Shown here in pieces: positions 16,086-23,823 of a stretch of DNA of 34,352 nt. The stretch is from CAZRDB01 sp964598695 (GTDB taxonomy: Bacteria; Armatimonadota; Zipacnadia; UBA1398), in contig CAZRDB010000035.1 in NCBI GenBank assembly GCA_964598695.1, forward strand, positions 1-34,352, written 5' to 3'. The translations under genes and the position numbers were made by a program. The stretch's first letter is position 1. Every line of letters begins with the position of its first letter. The notes beneath the pieces were generated by a model that was not told the origin of the DNA, made no database searches, and saw only the letters and a list, made by a program, of their open reading frames with translations.

Positions 16086-18722
16086 CTAGCTCGCCTGCAG
16101 GCCGTCCGCCAGACGACGGATCACCTGGCGCATCGTGTAGCACTCGATGATGTCGCCCTCCTGGAAGCCGTTCCAGTTGTTGAGCGAGATGCCGCACTCG
16201 CGCCCGCGCTCGACCTCGTTGACGTCGTCCTTCACGTGGCGGAGCGAGTCCAGCTTGCTCTCGTGGATCAGCTCCTTGCCGCGGAAGATGCGCACGCTCT
16301 CGCGCCGCTTCATCGAGCCCTCGAGTACCGAGCAGCCCGCGATCACGCCGGTCCGGCTGATCTTGAAGATCGCGCGGACCTCGGCCTTCCCGAGGATGAC
16401 CTCCTCGAAGACCGGTCGGAGGTTGCCCTCCATGATCGCCTTCACGTCGTCGATGACCTCGTAGATGATGTCGTAGGTGCGGATCTCGATGCCCTGGTCG
16501 CGCGCCAGCTCCTCGACACCCGGCTCCGTGCCGACGTGGAAGCCGACGATGATCGCGCGCGAGGCGTAGGCGAGGTTGACGTCCGACTCGCTGATGCTGC
16601 CGACGCCCGAGTGGGCGATCTTGACCTGGACCTCCGGGTGGCTGATCCCCTCGAGCGCCTGCGAGATCGCCTCGAGCGATCCATGGACGTCGGCCTTGAG
16701 CACGAGGTTCACGTTCGTGATCGTCCCGGCCTGGATCTGCTCCATGAGCCCGGCGAGCGACGAGACCGTCGAGCTCATCTGCATCCGCGCCCGGTTGGCC
16801 GTCTGCATCTCGCGGGCGAGCTGGCGAGCGACCTTCGGCGACTCCACCACGGTCAACTCGTCGCCGGCGTCGGGGACGTCCTCGAGGCCCCAGATCTCGC
16901 ATGCATGGCCCGGCTCGACCTTGCGGAGCTTCTTGCCGGCCGGCGAGATCAGCGCGCGGATCTTGCCGGAGTGGATCCCGCAGACAACCGCGTCGCCCGA
17001 GCCCAGGATGCCCTGGGTCACCACGACCGTCGCCACCGGACCGCGCGAGGAGTCCCGCTTGGCCTCGATCACCGACGCCTTGGTCTCCCCACCGATCTCG
17101 GCCTTCAGCTCCTGCATCTCGGCGACGAGGAGGATCATCTCCAGAAGGTCGTCGACCCCGGCCCCGGTGATCGCCGAGACCCGCACGCAGACCGTGTCGC
17201 CGCCCCACTCCTCCGCCAGGAGCCCCTGGCCGGAGAGCTGCTGCAGCACGCGGTCGGGGTTGGCGTCCTCGAGGTCCATCTTGTTCATCGCGACGATGAT
17301 CGGGACGCCCGCGGCCTTGGCGTGATTCATGGCCTCGATCGTCTGCGGCATCACGCCGTCGTTGGCCGCAACCACCAGGATCGCGACGTCCGTGACCTGC
17401 GCCCCCCGGGCGCGCATCGCCGAGAAGGCCTCGTGGCCGGGGGTGTCCAGGAAGACGATGGTCTTGCCGTTGTGCTCGACCTCGGAGGCGCCGATGTGCT
17501 GCGTGATGCCGCCCGACTCGCCGTCGACGACGTTGGTGTGGCGGATCCGGTCGAGCAGCTTGGTCTTGCCGTGGTCGACGTGGCCCATGACGGTCACGAC
17601 CGGCGGCCGCGGCACGACTTGGACGTTGGCCTCGGCCGACTTCTTGCGCGGCCGGCCGGCATGCTTCGCCGCAGTCTCGGCGCGGGCCGCCTCGAGACCG
17701 GCCGGCGCGCTGGTGTCGATCTCGACTTCGATGCCGAGATCGAGCGCGATGGCCTGGGCAACGGCGCCGCTGACGGAGGCGTTGATGTTCGAGGGCGCTC
17801 CGCGCACCAGCAGCTCACGGAGAACGTCCGAGATGTCCAGCGCGAGTGCCTCGGCGAGGCCGCGCACGGAGATCGGATCGGTGATCTTCACCACGGCGCC
17901 GACCGCGACGTGCGACCTCCGCCGGCCGCCATCGAAGTCGCGACCACGGCCTCGATCGCGCGCGGCACGGGCCGCACGGGCGTCCCGGTCCTCCTTGCGC
18001 TCGCGGCCGCCCTTCTTCTGGGGGGTGTCGCGACGGCGCGCGGCGCCGTCGGTGCCGCGCGGCGGGCGGGTGACGGCCTGGGCCTGCTTGGGCTTGGAGC
18101 CGTCCTCGGCCGGGGCCTCCCCCTCCTCGGGCTTGGCCTGCGGCAGCACGAAGTCGACCTCCGGCTGGAGCGCGACTTCCGGCTCGACACCGTCCTCGAC
18201 GATCGGCGGGCCCTCCCCGGGCTGCCGCTTGACCACGGCGGCCTCAACGGGGGCAATGCGGGCCGGCGCCTCGGGCTCCACGGCCTCGGCCTCGGGCGGC
18301 GCGGGCGTCTCGGTGGGCGGAGCGGCCTCGGGGGGCTCATGCGCCTCGACGACGGCTACGGCCTCGTCGGCGGCAAGCTCCTCCTCGGTCGGACGGCGCA
18401 GCATGACGCGGCCGGTCGTGCCGGTCGCGGCAGCGGCCGGCTCCTCGGCGGGCGGCGCCGTGCGGTCCCGGACAAGCTCGCCGAGACGACCGCCGAGACT
18501 GCCGGTGCGGCGCACACGGCCCGTCTCTTGTCTCGGCGCGGTGATGAGCCCCGATCCCGCCCGCGTCTCGCGGAGCTTGCGGCGAACCTGGTCCGCCTCC
18601 GCTTCGGAGAGCGTGCTGGAGTGGCTGCGCGCGACGATCCCGAGCACCTCCAGGACTTCCATAACGCGCTTGCTGGTGGTGCCTAGTTCTCGTGCCAGCT
18701 CATGGACTCTCGTCTTGCCCAA
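16086..18722 (-). CDS. infB: Translation initiation factor IF-2
   Basis: The protein has 878 residues. It is the GTPase that places initiator tRNA on the 30S subunit and promotes subunit joining. The start is TTG at 18722, decided by GGAGGTGA 6 bases upstream and by homology beginning at GKTRVHELARELG. Residues 1-50 are the first IF2-N domain. About 95-270 is an acidic, Ala/Pro/Glu-rich linker followed by an Arg/Lys-rich one. About 275-335 is a second IF2-N-like domain (TDPISVRGLAEALALDISDV). The G domain has GHVDHGKTK (380-388), DTPGHEA (426), NKMD (480) and SAITGAG. Domains II, III and IV follow, ending with ECGISLNNWNGFQEGDIIECY. The expected ylxR and ylxQ genes are absent upstream. Confidence 0.96.
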   Translation of the reverse strand: MGKTRVHELARELGTTSKRVMEVLEVLGIVARSHSSTLSEAEADQVRRKLRETRAGSGLITAPRQETGRVRRTGSLGGRLGELVRDRTAPPAEEPAAAATGTTGRVMLRRPTEEELAADEAVAVVEAHEPPEAAPPTETPAPPEAEAVEPEAPARIAPVEAAVVKRQPGEGPPIVEDGVEPEVALQPEVDFVLPQAKPEEGEAPAEDGSKPKQAQAVTRPPRGTDGAARRRDTPQKKGGRERKEDRDARAARAARDRGRGRDFDGGRRRSHVAVGAVVKITDPISVRGLAEALALDISDVLRELLVRGAPSNINASVSGAVAQAIALDLGIEVEIDTSAPAGLEAARAETAAKHAGRPRKKSAEANVQVVPRPPVVTVMGHVDHGKTKLLDRIRHTNVVDGESGGITQHIGASEVEHNGKTIVFLDTPGHEAFSAMRARGAQVTDVAILVVAANDGVMPQTIEAMNHAKAAGVPIIVAMNKMDLEDANPDRVLQQLSGQGLLAEEWGGDTVCVRVSAITGAGVDDLLEMILLVAEMQELKAEIGGETKASVIEAKRDSSRGPVATVVVTQGILGSGDAVVCGIHSGKIRALISPAGKKLRKVEPGHACEIWGLEDVPDAGDELTVVESPKVARQLAREMQTANRARMQMSSTVSSLAGLMEQIQAGTITNVNLVLKADVHGSLEAISQALEGISHPEVQVKIAHSGVGSISESDVNLAYASRAIIVGFHVGTEPGVEELARDQGIEIRTYDIIYEVIDDVKAIMEGNLRPVFEEVILGKAEVRAIFKISRTGVIAGCSVLEGSMKRRESVRIFRGKELIHESKLDSLRHVKDDVNEVERGRECGISLNNWNGFQEGDIIECYTMRQVIRRLADGLQAS

Positions 18723-18863
18723 ACCGCGTCACCTCCGCCGGCGGCTGCACATCGGTGCTTGCCGGCCCACTCATGCCGTTTACTTGGCCACGCTGCACAC
18801 GCCCATTCATCCGGGTGCCCGGCCTGCGGTCACCCGACCTGCCTGCGCCACCCAGGAACCACA

Positions 18864-18888
18864 GGGCGCCCCGCCGCGCGGCGCGCCC
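18864..18888 (-). repeat. GC-rich hairpin between nusA and infB
   Basis: GGGCGC (18864-18869) pairs with GCGCCC (18883-18888), and an inner GCCGC/GCGGC palindrome (18873-18882) extends the stem. It begins 15 bases past the nusA stop in the 180-base nusA-infB gap. Otherwise this gap holds only the infB ribosome binding site; no YlxR-type or L7Ae-type small gene is visible. An mRNA stability or processing role is possible. Confidence 0.4.
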
Positions 18889-18902
18889 CGATCGACGGGC
18901 AG

Positions 18903-20252
18903 CTATGCGTCCGCTTCGTCGCTCTCGCCGTTGTCGGTTTCAGAGACACCCGGATCGTCCACCGTGGGCACGTAGCCCTCGGGCCGTGGGCCGTACCGCC
19001 CCGCGTCGGGGCCGCCCAGCTCGCGGCGGATGTCGTCTGCGGTGTAGCCGTCGATGGTGCTCGCATGCGAGACCACGGGCACACCCATTCCTTGGAGCAT
19101 CTCGATCATCTGCTTGCTGGTGACTCCCAGCTCGCCCGCGAGGTCGTACACGCGGATCCGCACCTCGGAGGGGTCCTGGCTCGCCAGGATCTCCTGCTCA
19201 CGCCGCTGCTTGTAGTCGGTCTGGCCGACGACATCGAGCCGGTAGCCGGTGAGGCGGCTCGCCAGCCGCACGTTCTGCCCCTTCTTGCCGATCGCCAGCG
19301 AGAGCTGGTCGTCGGGCACGATCACCAGGGCCGAGCGGTTCGGCGTGTCGAGGATGACCTCGGCGACCTCGGCCGGGCTCAGCGCCTCGGCGAGGAACTG
19401 CTTCGGCTCCTCGCGGTAGCGCACGATGTCGATCTTCTCGCCGGCCAGCTCATCGACCACGGCCTGCACCCGCGAGCCCCGGTGGCCGACGCAGGCGCCG
19501 ACCGGGTCGACCTTGTCATCGTGGGTGAGCACCGCGATCTTGGCGCGCAGCCCCGGCTCGCGCTCGACGCCCTTGATCTCGACGAGGCCGTCGTAGATCT
19601 CCGGGACCTCCAGCTCGAACAGCTTCCGGACGAGGTCCGGGTGGGTGCGCGAGACGACGATCTGCGGGCTCCGGGCGCTGCGGCGTACGTCGAGCACATA
19701 GAGCTTGAGCCGCCGGTGGACCGCGTAGGGCCGCTCGGCCGGGATCTGCTCGCGGAACGGCAGGAGCGCCTCGATCCGCGGGCCGAGCGTCACGTAGACG
19801 TTGCCGTCGTCGCGCCGCTGGATCTCGCCGGTGACCAGGTCGGCCAGGCGGGTCTGGAACTTGCTGAAGATGATATCGCGCTCGGCCTCGCGGACCCGCT
19901 GCACGATGACCTGCTTCGCGGTCTGGGCGGCGATCCGGCCGAAATCGCGGGGCGTGACCTCCTGCTCGAGAACGTCGCCCACCACGGCCGAGGGGTCCAT
20001 CGAGCGAGCCTCCGCGACCGAGACCTCATTCTGCGCGTTCTCGACGTGCGCGACGACGCGTCGGATGGCGACGATCCGCCAAGGGCCGCGCAGGCTCGGC
20101 CCCAGGTCGACCCGAAGGTCGCCCGTGGCGCCGTAACGCTTGCGGTAGGCGGACTCGATCGACGCCTTGACGGCCTCGATGAGGACATCCTGCGGGATGC
20201 CCTTCTCTTGCTCGATCTGCCCGAGCGCACCCAGGAAATCCAAGTCTTCCAT
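18903..20252 (-). CDS. nusA: Transcription termination/antitermination factor NusA with an extra C-terminal IF2-N-like domain
   Basis: The protein has 449 residues. NusA binds RNA polymerase and nascent RNA and modulates pausing, termination and antitermination. The N-terminal domain spans about 1-125 (GIPQDVLIEAVKASIESAYRK split across 18-38). An S1 domain follows at about 135-200 (VTGEIQRRDDGNVYVTLG), then KH1 with ACVGHRGSRVQAV near 253 and KH2 with LAIGKKGQNVRLASRLTG near 319. After KH2, residues about 364-412 match the IF2-N domain of the neighbouring infB product: 22 of 46 positions are identical without gaps. A short acidic tail ends the protein. The ATG at 20252 has GAGGG 8 bases upstream. 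The extra domain is not part of the standard NusA architecture. Confidence 0.93.
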   Translation of the reverse strand: MEDLDFLGALGQIEQEKGIPQDVLIEAVKASIESAYRKRYGATGDLRVDLGPSLRGPWRIVAIRRVVAHVENAQNEVSVAEARSMDPSAVVGDVLEQEVTPRDFGRIAAQTAKQVIVQRVREAERDIIFSKFQTRLADLVTGEIQRRDDGNVYVTLGPRIEALLPFREQIPAERPYAVHRRLKLYVLDVRRSARSPQIVVSRTHPDLVRKLFELEVPEIYDGLVEIKGVEREPGLRAKIAVLTHDDKVDPVGACVGHRGSRVQAVVDELAGEKIDIVRYREEPKQFLAEALSPAEVAEVILDTPNRSALVIVPDDQLSLAIGKKGQNVRLASRLTGYRLDVVGQTDYKQRREQEILASQDPSEVRIRVYDLAGELGVTSKQMIEMLQGMGVPVVSHASTIDGYTADDIRRELGGPDAGRYGPRPEGYVPTVDDPGVSETDNGESDEADA

Positions 20253-20300
20253 GACGACTGCCCTCGCGAGCTCTCGGCACGCAACCTGACGGGGCCTGCG

Positions 20301-20822
20301 TTAGTCCCACTCGTACTCGAGCCGCGCCTCGACGATCTCACCCAGGGGGATCCGTTGCTCTCCCTCGGGCTCCGTCGAGACGACGACCTGTTCCTCCACG
20401 AGACCGATCAGGCGCCCGCCCACGCGGCGAACGCTGCCATCGGCCTGGCGGACTTTCATCTTCACGAGCTTGCCCGTGAAGCGCGCGTAATGCTCCGGCT
20501 TCCGAAGCGGCCGATCCAGCCCCGGAGACGAGACCTGGATCGCGTACGGACCGTCCACCGGGTCGTGCGCGTCGAACCAGTTGCTCACCGTCTCATGGCA
20601 CAGTGCGCAGTCCTCGGTCGTGATGCCATGCTCGTGGTCGATCAGGACCTCGACCAGGAGACGGCCCTCGAACTTGCCGACGATGGCGTCGACCAGCTCG
20701 TAGCCCTTCTCGGCGATATCCCGCTCGATCCCCGCGATGCACTCCTGCAGGCGCTTCGGGTCGACCCGCGAGAGGCGGGTGCGCCGCTGCTTGCGCTGCT
20801 CCGGCTTCCCGCCGCTCGTCAT
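20301..20822 (-). CDS. rimP: Ribosome maturation factor RimP
   Basis: The protein has 173 residues from the ATG at 20822. A second ATG at 20879 would give 192 residues and put a hairpin inside the coding region, but it would lie only about 17 bases from the likely transcription start; neither has a strong binding site. RimP assists 30S maturation. The family pattern is GYELVDAIVGKFEGRLLVEVLID, then ITTEDCALCHETVSNWFD and the diagnostic VSSPGLDRPLRKPEHYARFTG, with a C-terminal SH3-like barrel (GRLIGLVEEQVVVST). The CALC pair is unusual for RimP. It is the first gene of the operon, 48 bases before nusA. Confidence 0.9.
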   Translation of the reverse strand: MTSGGKPEQRKQRRTRLSRVDPKRLQECIAGIERDIAEKGYELVDAIVGKFEGRLLVEVLIDHEHGITTEDCALCHETVSNWFDAHDPVDGPYAIQVSSPGLDRPLRKPEHYARFTGKLVKMKVRQADGSVRRVGGRLIGLVEEQVVVSTEPEGEQRIPLGEIVEARLEYEWD

Positions 20823-20851
20823 GCGCTGCCACGATCCCGTGAACACACGGA

Positions 20852-20873
20852 AGAGCGGGTGCAAGCCCGCTCT
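20852..20873 (-). promoter_or_regulatory. Leader hairpin of the rimP operon
   Basis: AGAGCGGG (20852-20859) and CCCGCTCT (20866-20873) form a perfect 8-bp stem with a 6-base loop, located between the predicted transcription start (about 20896) and the rimP ATG at 20822. It could be an attenuator or a translational control element; rimP-nusA-infB leaders are known control points in other bacteria. No T-tract follows. Confidence 0.5.
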
Positions 20874-20902
20874 CCTCATCGATCACCCATGAGATTGCGG
20901 CC

Positions 20903-20931
20903 ACTATAGCACAGGGCGTACCGGGGCGCAA
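20903..20931 (-). promoter_or_regulatory. Sigma-70-type promoter for the rimP-nusA-infB operon
   Basis: Read on the minus strand: -35 TTGCGC (20926-20931), a 17-base spacer, and -10 TATAGT (20903-20908). Transcription would begin near 20896, leaving about 75 bases before the rimP ATG at 20822. The -10 box stands out in otherwise GC-rich DNA. Confidence 0.75.
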
Positions 20932-20988
20932 CTTGGGGGGCCGGGAGCCTCCGTCCGGGGCCGGGAATCGGCGGATTCCTCGGCGCTC

Positions 20989-22086
20989 TCACCGCATCGG
21001 GAGCGAGAACCGGTCGATCACCGAGCCGTCGAGCCCGAGCGCCGTCACCGTCGCCGCATCCGATCCCACGTCGACCCGCACGAAATGGTGCGTGACCTTC
21101 AGGACATCCCCCTGCTGGATCACGTCGGGATGCTTCACCTCGTACAGCGGCGCACCGCCGCCGGCCGTGATCACCTGCACGATCCCCTCACGGACCGTTC
21201 GGTAATACATGTGGTCGTGGGCCGTGAAGAGCAGGCGCGCGCCGACCTCCCGCATCGCGGGCAGCACCTGCTTGCGGATCTCCGGCGCGCTGCCGTTCGG
21301 TCCCGGGCTCCACAGCGGCCGGTGCAGCGTCACGACCTTGAGCGGGGCCCGCGAGGCCCCGAGGAAGCTCCGCATCCAGGCCACCTGCTGGGGATCGCTC
21401 TTGCGCAGCGACTCCGAATCGAGCACCGCGAGCGCCACCGTGCCGCAGTCCACCCCGTAGTAGTAGCCGGCCCCCGCGACGCTCTTCGGCGGGCCCTGCA
21501 GGCGCCCGAGGGCCGGCACCGACATCTCGCGCGGCAGATCGTGGTTGCCGAGCGCCGGGTAGAAGGGAACGCGCGCCGCGATCGGCCCCACGATCCCGAG
21601 GAACGTGTTCCACTCGCTCGCCTTCGCGCCGTCGCCCACGAGATCGCCCGTGTGCGCGACGAACGAGATGCCGGGCTGGCCGAGCATCACCTGCACGAGT
21701 TGCCGGTGGACCTTGGGGTTGGAGCGCGTATCGCCGTACACAAGGAAGCTGAGCGAGCCGCCCGTGGCAGACCCCACCACCGGCGGAGGCCCGACCACCG
21801 GCGGCGCACCGCTGTCGGAGCGGCTCGGAAAGACCCGCTCGGCCAGCGCCTGCGGGCTGGACTCGGGCGAGCCCATCCGCTGCCCGATGTTCGCGCGGAG
21901 CCGGCCCTCCAGCGCGCTCGAGGGTCGGACCGGCTTCGAGACGCTCGCCGGCGCCTCGGGCTTCGGAGCAGGCGGGGGAGCGCAGGAACAGGCCAGGAGG
22001 CCGGCGCACAGGACGAGGACCACCGCGAGCAGCCCGGACGCCACACGCCGGGCCGCACCGGAGCCGGGCCTGCCGCGATCGTCCAT
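20989..22086 (-). CDS. Metallophosphoesterase lipoprotein
   Basis: The protein has 365 residues. The ATG at 22086 shares one base with the stop of the upstream gene (TGATG), so the two are translationally coupled. The signal peptide (VASGLLAVVLVLCAGLLAC) carries a lipobox ending in Cys 33, followed by a Pro-rich linker. The calcineurin-like phosphoesterase core has the full metal-ligand set: YGDTRSN (Asp 119), HTGDLVGDG (Asp 148), ALGNHD (Asn 181, His 182), TLHRPLW (His 255) and AHDHMYY (His 290, His 292). The domain resembles purple-acid-phosphatase-like extracellular enzymes. The substrate is unknown, and activity outside the cytoplasmic membrane is inferred from the lipobox. Confidence 0.88.
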   Translation of the reverse strand: MDDRGRPGSGAARRVASGLLAVVLVLCAGLLACSCAPPPAPKPEAPASVSKPVRPSSALEGRLRANIGQRMGSPESSPQALAERVFPSRSDSGAPPVVGPPPVVGSATGGSLSFLVYGDTRSNPKVHRQLVQVMLGQPGISFVAHTGDLVGDGAKASEWNTFLGIVGPIAARVPFYPALGNHDLPREMSVPALGRLQGPPKSVAGAGYYYGVDCGTVALAVLDSESLRKSDPQQVAWMRSFLGASRAPLKVVTLHRPLWSPGPNGSAPEIRKQVLPAMREVGARLLFTAHDHMYYRTVREGIVQVITAGGGAPLYEVKHPDVIQQGDVLKVTHHFVRVDVGSDAATVTALGLDGSVIDRFSLPMR

Positions 22087-23405
22087 CAGGCGTCGCCGCC
22101 CACGAGCGCCCGGACCCCGCCCCGGGCATAGGCCTCCAGGACGCTCGCCGCCTCGGCCGGCAGGGACGACCGCACCGCCGCCAGCTCCCGCGCGAGCCGC
22201 CGATCGCCGCGCGGCCTCCGGGGATCGGTGAGAAGACGGCACATCGCCGTTCGTAGCGCCTCCCGAAGCGGCTCCCGCGTCGGCGGCTCCATCGCAAGTA
22301 CCTCGCGCGCCACAACGAGGAACGGGTGCGCCGCGACGCGGTGGAGGGCCAGCGGGAGCACGCTCGGCTCCTCGGCGACGGCCTGGGCCAGCTCGGCGAG
22401 CGCCAGGTCGGGCTTGCCCTGGCCATCGAGGGCCTCGGCCAACACCAGCCGAGCCTCCCACCGGTCGAACGGGTTCACGCGGCGCGAGCCCACCTCCGCG
22501 AGACGCCGGGCCTTCCCGATCGCCCCCGCCTCCAGCGCCACCTGCGCCGCCAGCACCACGGCCTCCGGCGAGGCCTCCTCCTCCGGCGGCTGGCCGGCCG
22601 AGACACTCCGGTCCTTGCGCCCACGGCGCTGCTTGTGCTGAGCGCGAGCCTCCCGCGCCTGCACCCGGAGGGCCTCCTCGGCCCACGGATCGGCGAGATC
22701 GGGCCGGCCGCAGAGGTAGTAGGCCGTCGCGAACGCGGCCGGTACGTCGGTGTCATCGGGCGCGATGCTGCGCATGGGCATCAGCCAGACCAGCATCGCC
22801 TCGCCGTCGCCCTCGTTGTACGCCTCGCGCACGTGCGAGTAGAGCGCGCGCGCCGAGGCCCTCCCGCCGCCCCGCGGCGCGGCCTGCGGGCTGTCGGGCG
22901 CCAGAACCGGCGCGTCGGCCCCCAGCGGCGGCCGCACGGGGCCCAGCTCGCGCCACCGACGCAGGAGCAGCAGCACGGCGCGGGCGACGATCGACCACTC
23001 CTCGAAGACCCCATCCCGCAGCAGGCTCGGGAGCGCCTCGCCCCAGTGGCCGCGCGCCATCTCCGCGAGCGCGCGCACGGTGCGCGCCATCGCGCCCTCG
23101 CGGTCGAGCCGCAGCGCCTCGCTCGCGTGGGCCGCGGCCTCGGCCGGGTCCCCGGATGTCAGCGCGATCCGGGCCGCGATCGACCGCGCCCCGCACGAGG
23201 TCGGCGATTGCTCGATCGCCCGTCGCGCCAACTCGAGCGCCTTGGCGGGGGAGCGGTTCTCGATCAGGGAGGCATGGCGGAGGAGGAGCCTCGGCTCCCG
23301 TGGGGCCAGCTTGGCCCCGTCCCGGAGCACGCGCTCGCACTCCTCCCAACTGCCCGCTCGGGCGAGTCGCTCCGCCCGACGCACAATCCCCGCGAGTGCC
23401 GGCAA
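22086..23405 (-). CDS. Helical-repeat (TPR-like) protein
   Basis: The protein has 439 residues starting at TTG 23405, selected because GGGAGG lies 5 bases upstream and a promoter-like pair sits just behind it; the frame continues upstream without a better start. The protein is almost entirely helical with repeated A/L-rich pairs, as in tetratricopeptide repeats: AERLARAGSWEECERVLRDG, SPAKALELARRAIEQSP, DPAEAAAHASEALRLD, GKPDLALAELAQAVAEEPS. An Arg/Lys-rich stretch (HKQRRGRKDRS) lies in the middle. There is no signal peptide, so it is probably a cytoplasmic scaffold. Its stop overlaps the start of the metallophosphoesterase, so the two are probably made together. Its exact role is unknown. Confidence 0.75.
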   Translation of the reverse strand: MPALAGIVRRAERLARAGSWEECERVLRDGAKLAPREPRLLLRHASLIENRSPAKALELARRAIEQSPTSCGARSIAARIALTSGDPAEAAAHASEALRLDREGAMARTVRALAEMARGHWGEALPSLLRDGVFEEWSIVARAVLLLLRRWRELGPVRPPLGADAPVLAPDSPQAAPRGGGRASARALYSHVREAYNEGDGEAMLVWLMPMRSIAPDDTDVPAAFATAYYLCGRPDLADPWAEEALRVQAREARAQHKQRRGRKDRSVSAGQPPEEEASPEAVVLAAQVALEAGAIGKARRLAEVGSRRVNPFDRWEARLVLAEALDGQGKPDLALAELAQAVAEEPSVLPLALHRVAAHPFLVVAREVLAMEPPTREPLREALRTAMCRLLTDPRRPRGDRRLARELAAVRSSLPAEAASVLEAYARGGVRALVGGDA

Positions 23406-23439
23406 GATGGCCTCCCTGCGTCCCTCGAGCCCCCAGAAC

Positions 23440-23468
23440 AGAATCGCACCGGCCCTTGGCGGCGTCAA
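23440..23468 (-). promoter_or_regulatory. Likely promoter for the TPR-like/metallophosphoesterase pair
   Basis: On the minus strand: -35 TTGACG (23463-23468), a 17-base spacer, and a weaker -10 GATTCT (23440-23445), about 35 bases upstream of the TTG start at 23405. The -35 is near consensus; the -10 matches at three of six positions. Confidence 0.5.
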
Positions 23469-23493
23469 GCAGGACACCCGACACCCAAGGCCC

Positions 23494-23815
23494 CCCCCGG
23501 AGGGCCCCCTCCGGACCACCCTGGGGGGATGCGTCGTCGGGGCCTCGCGTCCCGCTCCGCGGCACTCGACCCGCCGACGCATCCCCTCGGGGCAGAGCAG
23601 AGAGGCAGCCAGCCGGAGCGCATGGGACGCGGGGCGCCCCGGGCTGGCGCTGCAAGGCGACCGCTGTCCGTCGCTGTGCCGTGTGCGGGCGCCCCGGGCG
23701 GGTCGCCGTTCCTGGTCTGCACAAGGGATTGTGCGCGCGGTCCCGTCGGCGCGTAGCGACGCGGCGACCTCGCGTGCAATCCCCTCGGGTGGTCCGGAGG
23801 GGCACCCTCCGGGGG
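23494..23815. repeat. About 320-bp intergenic element with hairpin-forming terminal inverted repeats
   Basis: The left end (23494-23521) and right end (23787-23815) are inverted copies differing mainly by a 1-2 base indel: CCCCCGGAGGG, then CCCCTCCGGACCACCC. Each end is itself a hairpin, with CCGGAGGG pairing to CCCTCCGG (23497-23514 and 23794-23812). Just inside lie further stem-loops: GGGGATGCGTCG (23525-23536) with CGACGCATCCCC (23575-23586) on the left, and GGGATTG (23725-23731) with CAATCCC (23777-23783) on the right. The centre has GGGCGCCCCGGGC twice in direct orientation. No coding frame fits. The element fills the gap between the rqcH 3' end and the promoter at 23440-23468. It looks like a paired REP/REPIN or MITE-like unit. 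Confidence 0.65.
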
Positions 23816-23823
23816 CTTCCTGC

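Noticed and set aside
16236..18686. A very long open frame antisense to infB, and similar ones opposite 1545-4076, 5402-6601, 7874-9838, 18903-20879 and 23824-25569
   Set aside because: They are mirror images of real genes in GC-rich DNA with few stop codons. Their translations are low-complexity Arg/Ala/Gly/Asp runs with no domain, no binding site and no leader, while the opposite strand encodes recognised families.
18723..18902. A missed ylxR gene between nusA and infB
   Set aside because: The 180 bases show no frame with the conserved Cys/Arg pattern of YlxR, only a hairpin and the infB binding site.
22087..22686. Longer N-terminus for the metallophosphoesterase
   Set aside because: It would overlap the TPR-like gene out of frame for 600 bases. 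The TGATG junction and the lipobox after the ATG at 22086 settle the start.
23494..23815. The inverted-repeat element as a CRISPR array or an integron attC site
   Set aside because: There are only two copies in opposite orientation with no regular spacers. No attC-type core sites and no integrase are visible.
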